Source: Phanerodontia chrysosporium
Lineage: Eukaryota > Basidiomycota > Agaricomycetes > Polyporales > Phanerochaetaceae
DNA length: 64,000 nt
Assembly: GCA_001910725.1 (NCBI GenBank)
Contig: MJGA01000001.1
Coordinates: 2,356,001-2,420,000, forward strand
Reading direction: 5' to 3'
Shown here: positions 56,735 to 64,000 of the stretch, piece after piece
Layout of the letters: every line of letters begins with the position of its first letter
Numbering within the stretch: the first letter of the stretch is position 1
Program-made: the position numbers and the translations under genes
Notes under the pieces: model-generated
Seen by the model: the letters and a program-made list of their open reading frames with translations, nothing else
Told to the model about the DNA's origin: nothing
The model's database searches: none

Positions 56735-58225
56735 TCTTAGTGCGTTGAGCAGATGTCGATGTGATCGAACCTGACAATCTCGAATAATATACGGTGGCCC
56801 TTTCGAAGGATGTTGACGACCTGTTCTGATTTCTCTGTAAGTAAGTTGGGAGGCAACCAATATTTGAACCGCCGGGTACGCGTCGTACGCCGGTGTCATT
56901 TCGATGAACTTACTCACATCAAGTGAGCAGGTTATCATGAACTCCGCATGAAAGCCATCGGTCCCAGCTGCGCAGTGAAGCGTCCACGCTGAGGGTGCGC
57001 GACAGTCTCATGATATGCCAGAACCGTCTCACAGCGCCATATTGCCACGGTCCGGCGCACCCCCTCTTGCGCCTCAGCAATCAGTATACGGCACGGCGTT
57101 CCGGAAGACTCCCTTGCAGGTGATTCCGTGATTCCCAACTCACTAGCCTCGAGATTGCTCCAGCATCTGAACAGGACCAGAGAAGCCTTCTTACGGCACA
57201 GACTCCCGGGGCACAGCACGAGCGGCAGAAGCCTGGTGCACGCAGGGTCGCACGGCTGGCAACAGGTCCCGTCTCGTGGAACTGGTCGGTGATTAACCTT
57301 GAAGAAGAGTTCAATACATTCGTTGTGGAGCCCGTCGCATGCAAGTCCTCCTCACCTTTCCCGATTGGCAGCGATCGGGCGAGCGTTACCGGTGCGCGTG
57401 CGCCACCCCTCTTGCTGCGACGGGCACACATCGCGCAAGTGAGGCGGTTGTGCATTCGCGGCTCTTCTGCGCGGATGTCTGTGCCTGCGGAAGCCGCCAC
57501 AGCACGCACGCATGCGCGCCGCGCCGTCCCGGTCCTGCCGACTAGGCACCACCGGGACCTGTTGCAGGCAGAGGCGCGCCGACAGCTTCTTCCTCTCGTA
57601 AGGGCTTCTGCAATAGCCTCTGAACTCAGCTCATGCTCCTGCGAATGGAATGGCGGGAGAAAATTGACGAGGGCGGAGGTTAGGCCGTACGTAAGGTCTG
57701 AATGAGGACCCTTCTCCTGTGCATGTGTTAACCTACCGTCTCTCGTCACACAGGGTGTCCACGTACGAGAGAGCGGCCAGACGTCTCGTTGCGATGTTGA
57801 ATTACGTGTCGAACACCGGGCTCTAGCTATCAGCTATTGAGGAGGGGCGCAGCATCAGTTTTGGCAGTCGTATGTAAGCCTGCAGGTTCATCTAGTCACC
57901 CCATAATGCAATCACGAGTCCTGAAGCCTGAAGCTTGAAGTCTGAAGCCGTATAGGGTTGCTGCGACCTCGAGCCCTTAGGCTATGACGCATTGTGCTTC
58001 TATCTCTATCCAAAGGTGGTAGCGTTCGCACAGCCTGGTAACAAGACGATACTAGGGTTCAACATAGCAGACCTTAGTCCAATACGCGTCATACCGGATT
58101 CTTCTGAATACGTCATTTTCTTCAGCCGGGAACCGTCAGTGCTTCATTTCAGAAAGCGATCCGTGTTACTGTCCACGAACGGGGGAGTCAATCTTCGCAA
58201 GGATCTTCAACAACCACGTCACTCA
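56735..58225. other. Intergenic, no supported gene
   Basis: About 1.5 kb. Frames at 57081-57749 lack motifs. A short imperfect TGAAGC(C/T) tandem repeat lies at about 57920-57950. Confidence 0.5.
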
Positions 58226-59662
58226 CTACCTGTCGAAGGGATCACCCTCAGGGTTCCAGGAAATAATGAGTTTCCCCTGCGCGGCCAGATTGGGACAGCA
58301 CTTCTTCAGTACATCTTCTGCGTCCTTCGTGGATAGAGTGTGCGGGTTGGTACCGTCTAGGATGAATTCGACCCCTGGTAGGTTGTGTTGCCTGATGATA
58401 TGACTAAGAACACTCTCGAATGCCTCGAGATCCTGCTGATCTGCCGGTATAGGATCCGTTTGACCAGGTGGCAAAGCGGCACAGTAGCTGACCATACCGT
58501 CCAGGTAGAGAGATAGGTGAGTGAACGGCAGCCCTGCAGTGTTGCTGAGTCCTATTGCACGAGCGAGCTCCTCGAGCATGGTGACTGCCGTGCCTTGCAG
58601 GGCTGGAGTATTGTTTTGAGCCAGACTAAATGGCATATCGAGTACTAAATGTTTCATCTCCGTGAAGAAGGACAGGTCGAACATCCCCTCTAGATCGTCT
58701 AACAGGACCAAGAGAATTCAGTACGCCGTCCAGTTGACGACTGTTGCAGTGAAGAACGCACCGTATTCTCCTGGCTCTTCGGTAGCGATTCGCAATACTT
58801 CGAAACGCACCTCCGCAAGCAGGTCGATCGCGGAATCGGGAGATAGGTAATGAGCGCAGAGTTCGCGTACTTTTCCCACGTGCCTGACTTGAAACAGATA
58901 ATCGAAAAGGCCATCGTCTAAATAACTCGTATCGTCGAGGATGAGCCTATCGACCTCCATTGCAGGCCAGCCCTCGCGCGGCGCAGTGTCAAATCTGGGA
59001 ATAACAGGGAAACGGAGTTGCAACTCTTCGATTCTCGCGAAGCAGTCGAGGATGGCTGGCACGTCGATGTCTGGCCACCTGCGCATGAGTGCGTCTGTGT
59101 CGTCCGCGTTGACGATGAACACTCGACGAAGACTAGGATGCGAAATCGGGGGTTTGCGAGTGTAAGGGTGGGCTATGCCGACGTTATACAAGTGGAGGAC
59201 GCGGAGCCCAGGCAGGAGATGTAACAGCTGAGTAAAAGCAGCCGCATATATTCTGTCTGCGTCATGCAAGAAGGCGCCCTGCCCGCGAGGCCAACCGTCG
59301 AGTCGCAGACGGCGAATGGAGTTCTGAGCCAGGGGTGATTGCTGGATGAAGGCACAGAGCATGGGGAAGGTCTTGTACCGTACGTCCGGTTTGAGAGTAG
59401 GATGGAAAGAGTCGTACTTGGGACGCGTCCCCATGTAGTCGCCTTGGTCATTGAGTACGGCGTCGTAGGGGACTGGACGAAAGGAGAAGACGATGTCGCG
59501 AAAGAGGCGAGGACGCGCCACTATACTCCATTCACGGCACACTAGGCTGCAGGATGCCAGGTGAGGTTTCCTAACAACTGAGCAGTCCGAGGAGTCCCAG
59601 GAAGTTGCATGCAGGTAAGAGAATATATCGTCCAGAAGCTCTGGCGCAAGGTGGCTCGTCAT
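58226..59662 (-). CDS. F-box protein with leucine-rich-type C-terminal half
   Basis: Probable SCF ubiquitin-ligase substrate receptor. Exons 59662-58762 and 58698-58226. MTSHLAPELLDDIFSYLHAT and LASCSLVCREWSIVARPRLF form the F-box. The remainder shows recurrent leucine-rich elements (FTQLLHLLPGLRVLHLYNVG, RIEELQLRFPV, MKHLVLDMPFSL, LSLYLDGMVSY), as in the many expanded F-box/LRR-like proteins of agaricomycetes. An in-frame TGA at 58718 is removed by a 63-bp intron (58699-58761) with donor GTGCGT, branch-like TACTGAAT and acceptor TTAG, giving EPGEYDDLEGMFDL. The end is ..ISWNPEGDPFDR. Substrate unknown. Confidence 0.8.
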
Positions 59663-60070
59663 CGAGAATCGAGTACCAGCGTTGTAATAGCATCACTACA
59701 GCTGAGCATCAGTACCATATACTCGAGTATCTACAAATCGTTCAAACAACTTACAGCTCTTCAGATTGCAGCCGTATAACCTGGTCGAAACCTTTGAAGG
59801 AACACGGGGGAAGTGTCCCGTAGCCTGAACGCGTGGCGTCACGTGCCAAAATAGGAAGAGGCGGACCGGGCTTCGTCGAGAGAAAGGGGGAATATGTACA
59901 CTGTAACAAGTACATAGAGTCTACATGACCACGATGTAGTAGCAGATTGAATGGGCCAGGGAGATGTAAGCATGCATCACCACAGGTGAGGAATATTAGA
60001 TGACGAGCTTCCACCAAGAGCTCGTCGAGCACTGTTACAGTCTAATATGCACTACGATACATTTGACTTT
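59663..60070. other. Spacer between the eRF3 3' end and the F-box promoter
   Basis: About 400 bp; 3' UTR of eRF3 and promoter of the F-box gene. No coding exon. Confidence 0.55.
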
Positions 60071-62161
60071 CTAGTTGGCACCACCGCTGACGGAGAGGTT
60101 AGCAACACCATCTGTGATCTCGTCCTCCTTCTCGATGAGCTTCGTGATCTTGCCGATGGCTATTGTGCGACCTGAACGGGCTGTCAGCGGCACCTAAACG
60201 GCAGCAAGAGTAGACACTCACCCTCGTCGCGAAGCGTGAAGCGACCGAGCTGCGGGTAGTCCACGAACCGCTCCACACAGACAGGCTGGGCGGTCTCAAC
60301 GAGAGCGACAATCTTCTGGCCTAGAGGAGGGAAGATGTACGTTCAGAACGATGAACGAGCTGCATTGGACTACCGAGACATACCCTTCTTAGCGAACTGA
60401 GGCGGCTTTCTTGACTTACGGCCGGTCGCCTTGTCGAAGTAGTGGAGCAGGGCCTACATGCGGCAGGGTTAAGGATCGAATACAGTGATATACCATGAAA
60501 AGGCTACGCACGGCAAGGGTAACCTCCTCTGCCAGAGTGTGGCAGTGCATGACGGCGGTATAGCCAGCACAGATGATGTTCTTGTGCTCGAGGATAGCAA
60601 GCTGCGCCTCGAATTGTCTGACAGCGTGGACAGGCTTGTTCGGGCTCGTCAAGACGAAGCCCGGGCTGATCTCCTCGTCGTCGACGCCACGCAACCGGAT
60701 GCGCACGTTGTCACCGCAAAGCGCCTGGTTGACCTCGTCCTCCATCTCGTTGTAGATCGCGGTGACCTCGACCTCGTTCTTGTTGGGCATGAGGAGGAGG
60801 GTGTCGCCCTTGCGCAGCAGGCCGGACTCGACCTTGCCGACAATGATCGTGCCCATGTCCTTGTATTTCTCGGAGATGGGGATCATGACAGGGGCATTCA
60901 GCTTGCGGTCGACCATGGGCATAGTATCGAGGTAATCGAGCAAAGCCTGGCCGCTATCGTTAAATTAGCACAGAGCTATTGGAACGCCGATCTCGCGCGA
61001 CTGACCTCCACCATGGGCAGACAGACTTGTCTACCTGATCCTTCAAGTTGGCACCCGTGTATGCAGACACGGGGATAAAGCTGACATCCTTGATGTTGAA
61101 GCCAGAGGCCTTGATGAAAGGAGTGAGCTTGCCGACAATCTCGTCGTAACGGCTCTTCTCCCAGTTGACGGTCGGGTCGTCCATTTTGTTGATAACACAG
61201 ACAAGCTTGGAGACACCAGCCGTCTTGACCAGCATGATGTGCTCGCGAGTCTGGCCGCCCTTCTCGAAACCCGTCTCGAACTCACCCTTGCGGGCAGAAA
61301 TAACAAGGATCGCGACATCTGCCTGGGCGGCACCGGAGATCATAGAGGGGACGAAGGTCTTGTGTCCAGGAGCATCCAAGATGGTATACCTCCTCGAGCC
61401 GGTTTCGAAGTATGCACGGCCGACCTCGACAGTCTTGCCCTTGGCACGTTCCTGTGGTGTAGAGTCGAGAGCCCATGAGAGGTACCACGACTCACGACCA
61501 GCCTCCTTGGCTTCGCGCTCGTATTTTTCCATCGTACGCTTGTCGACCATGCCACAGAGATAGAGCAGATTTCCGCCCATGGTACTCTTTCCAGCATCGA
61601 CGTGACCAATGAAGACGATGTTCAGATGCTCTTTCACTGATCGATAGATGTCAGAATAACTCCAAGGCGGCAGTCTTGCCTGTGCTCACCATTTCCGTAG
61701 AGATCCTTAAGAGTAGCCTCGTCCACGGCATTTTGTACTTCACTGGCGACAGCAGCGGTGTCAGTCTTGGCGCGCTCAAGCGAGAACGTGGTCGCCGAGG
61801 AGCCCTGCGACAGGTTAGACTTGGCAGCGGTTTTGGCAGCAGCTTTCGCAGGAGTAGCAGCGCCCGAGCCTGGTGCAGGGCTCTGGGAGCGTGGAGGAGT
61901 AGCGGTGGCTGATGGTGCTTCTGATGGCGGGGCTGAAGCAGGTGCAGCGGCAGGTGCAGGTGCAGCAGCGGGTGCGGGAGCAGGCGCAGGCTTGGAACCA
62001 CCAATGTTAAGAGAGATAGTAGGGGGAGGGGCTGGGGCCTCAGTCTGAGCAGGCCGTTCAATGGGTGCAGGTGGCGGGGCGGCTTGGCCAGAAGGCTGCT
62101 GGGTCGGCAGACGGAACTGGCCAGGGACGAAAGAGAAAGCGTTTGCGTTTAGCTTGCTCAT
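60071..62161 (-). CDS. SUP35: Translation termination factor eRF3 (Sup35 GTPase)
   Basis: GTPase that works with eRF1 in peptide release. It starts MSKLNANAFSFVPGQFRLPT at 62161. The N-terminal 165 residues are Pro/Ala/Ser rich (APAPAPAAAPAPAAAPA). After VDEATLKDLYGN comes the GTPase domain: NIVFIGHVDAGKSTMGGNLL (P-loop), DAPGHKTFVPSMISGAAQAD (G3), VINKMDDPTVNW (G4), then PVSAYTGANLKDQVDK. Domain 2 has YKDMGTIIVGKVESGLLRKG and VRIRLRGVDDEEISPGFVLT; domain 3 ends ETAQPVCVERFVDYPQLGRF and IEKEDEITDGVANLSVSGG. About six short introns; all joins are in phase with no frame break. eEF1A and Hbs1 were excluded by the CPWWSGQALLDYLDT segment and the eRF3-type N-terminus. Divergent with SLA1. Confidence 0.93.
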
Positions 62162-62591
62162 AGCTGCAGCGAATTACAGGCTGGATGTCTCGTGAGGTTC
62201 GTATAAGACGGTATCAAGGTGATCAGACAGAGAGAGGGGGGAACAACGAGGGAGCACTTGCTGTGGGCAGCGAGGTGTGCACTCTTCAAACTTTCGAGAT
62301 CTATGATTACATGACTCTGGACCCCGGCACCGCTGACCACGGATCCGCTTCCTCTCTGCGGTTAGGCACTGTGTATACTTGCATCAAGAAGTAAAAGCCA
62401 TCCAAATACAGTCTCACACTATAAATATGGTACAAACATGCCGATACTTTATCGTTTCTCTCTGTCTTCGAAGGTGGGAAGTTAGGGAGACCCCGTACAC
62501 TCCATGCCGCCATCATGTTTGTCCAAATGAGGAAACGGGATATGTCATTGCCGCGTCTGCGGAGGCGAACCTCATTCCCTCTCTACCCTAC

Positions 62592-64000
62592 ATGTCCTCC
62601 GAACCAGAAGAATATCTCGCTGTGCTCAAGGCAGCGTACGACTATGAGCCTCAAGAAGATGCGGATGATGAGATAGCAATAAAGGAGAACCAGCTATTAC
62701 TCCTACTCGAGCGTACGGACGATGAGTATGTAGCTGTTGCGCCTCAATCTCCGTCTCGTAGGCTGAGACCCCCCTCTTACAAGCTGGTGGAAAGTGAAGA
62801 TCAAAGCAGACTCTCAAGAGGATGATACTCCCTCGGGTCTCGTTCCATCTGCCTACGTTGAGCCCGTGAGTGAGAATCTACGTGTCTGTTGCCGTACGCT
62901 CATGGAGCGAGACGCTTCAGGCGGAACACATCTCCGTAGTCAAAGCACTCTACGAATATGAAGCACAACAGCCTGGAGAGCTCTCAGTGAGCGAAGACGA
63001 AGTCCTCTATGTGTACGGCAAGGACGAGGACTGGTTACTCGTGCACAGTCAGAAGGAAGGCGGCAAGGTCGGCTACGTACCTGGTAACTACGTCGAGGAG
63101 GTCCGTTAGCTGCCTCACTCCAATTATTCGCGTACTCAATCATCACATGCCATCAGGTAACAGAAGAAGGCGAATCATCCGCAGCAGCTGCAACCTCCCC
63201 ACCAGCCCCAGCTCTTGATCTCTCCAAGCTTGTGATCCCAGACTCAGTACGTGAAGTGTCCCATCGTACGGTAGGCTTCGTGCCGATAACCTCTCCATAA
63301 GCCACCGAAGCCTGCGTACACAGATCCCGAAGAACTCGTCAACAAGAGCAAGGCTAAGGCTCAAGCCGGGCCAGTCGAGACATGGTCGGTATCGGAGGTC
63401 GATAAGAAGGGCAAGAAGAAGAAGGGAACCCTCGGGGTGGGCAATGGCGCGATGTTCTTTGCTAGCGAATCCGACAAGGTGCGCATGTCCTCGCGGAGGC
63501 TCCCTATTCCACCCGACCTGGGTGTAACTCCGGTCTCACATGGAACCGTCCCAGACCCCGGTACAGAAGTGGCAGACCACTGATATCCTCACGACACGCG
63601 TGGAGAAGAACAAACATCTTCACATCGACATTGGCGGCACCTCGCCAGTGAGCCTTCACTTCCATGCAGGCTCTAAGGATGTCGCAGACGCCATCATGGC
63701 CAAGCTCCAAGATGCTCGCCTTCCACCCGAAGCTCAGGACAACACCTTGGCTGTAGAGCCTCCCCCTGAGAGGCCAAGAAGCAGCGCGCAGAAGTCTGTT
63801 CACTTTGATAATGGAGAGCCAGAGATCATTCCACCGCGGGAAGACGATGGCCAATCGGAACCCGACGAAGAAGAGTATGAACAGGAGCCAAATGGCCCTC
63901 GCGCTGTCGTGTTGTATGACTTCCAAGCCGATGAGGAAGACGAGATGACTGTTGCCGAAGGCGAGACCCTCCTGGTCCTGAAGCGCGATACAGACGAGTG
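62592..64000 (+). CDS. SLA1: Sla1-like endocytic adaptor, 5' part (runs off the window)
   Basis: Actin-patch and endocytosis adaptor. It starts MSSEPEEYLAVLKAAYDYEP. SH3 domain 1 (ALYDY-like AAYDYEP, WWKVKIKA across an intron, GLVPSAYVEP) is followed by SH3 domain 2 (VVKALYEYEAQQPGELSVSE, KVGYVPGNYVEEV). A linker with ALDLSKLVIPDSPPKPAYTD leads to the SHD1 region (VETWSVSEVDKKGKKKKGTL, KWQTTDILTTRVEKNKHLHI). SH3 domain 3 begins at the edge (AVVLYDFQADEEDEMTVAEG). Five introns join in phase. This order SH3-SH3-SHD1-SH3 is that of yeast Sla1. The C-terminal repeats lie outside the window. Confidence 0.92.

Noticed and set aside
58718..58720. In-frame TGA inside the F-box gene, suggesting readthrough or pseudogene
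   Set aside because: It lies inside a 63-bp intron with good donor, branch and acceptor that restores EPGEYDDLEGMF.
1..64000. CRISPR arrays, rRNA genes or biosynthetic cluster core enzymes
   Set aside because: No regular repeat-spacer pattern, no rRNA-like sequence and no PKS, NRPS or terpene-cyclase motifs were seen.

Overview
The window is nuclear DNA of a filamentous basidiomycete, most likely an Agaricomycete. Nearly every gene is cut by short introns (about 50-65 bp) with GTRNGY-type donors. Genes lie on both strands at short spacing, and exons are GC-rich. The gene set fits this: a sterol-sensing NPC1, a Pho80-type cyclin, STRIPAK scaffold, GPH sucrose/alpha-glucoside carrier, GH18 chitinase, eRF3 and Sla1. 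I saw no prokaryotic, organellar or viral genes.

Layout. 0-34 kb is an ordinary gene-dense segment: NPC1 3' part (+), RNPS1-like SR protein (-), DPH1 (+), the Far11/STRIP scaffold (-, 18 exons), a Pho80-like cyclin (+), a homeodomain-like factor (+), ubiquitin E1 (-), DPH6 (+), an MFS sucrose carrier (-), an ankyrin protein (-), a STEEP1 homologue (+), a small doubtful ORF, a WTAP/Mum2-like coiled-coil protein (+) and an intron-containing tRNA-Pro. Many neighbours are divergent pairs sharing 200-430 bp promoters, or convergent pairs with 170-180 bp between stop codons.

34-52.5 kb is different. Two diverged paralogues of an unrecognised family lie head to head (34.1-36.7 kb). They are followed by about 1.4 kb of repeat whose inverted, roughly 90% identical copy lies at 51.0-52.4 kb. 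Between the copies are about 12.8 kb of very GC- and CpG-rich sequence that is almost gene-free. I support only one small orphan gene (42.4-42.9 kb) and a GH18 chitinase (47.5-49.9 kb) there. Long open frames on both strands here are a by-product of GC content. A third paralogue of the 34-36 kb family (55.7 kb) lies on the far side of the repeat.

52.5-64 kb returns to normal texture: a four-exon membrane protein, the third paralogue, an F-box protein, eRF3 and the 5' part of SLA1. Two small non-autonomous elements with terminal inverted repeats (MITE-like) lie at 26.94-27.16 kb and 54.99-55.42 kb.

A property of the whole window affects any annotation: at least a dozen reading-frame breaks occur in otherwise well conserved genes (DPH1, STRIP, cyclin, UBA1, ankyrin, chitinase, all three paralogues). 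Every clear one is a loss of one base, often inside a short C, G or T run. This looks like unpolished long-read consensus more than gene decay. CDS entries below therefore give the span of the intended gene and name the breaks.
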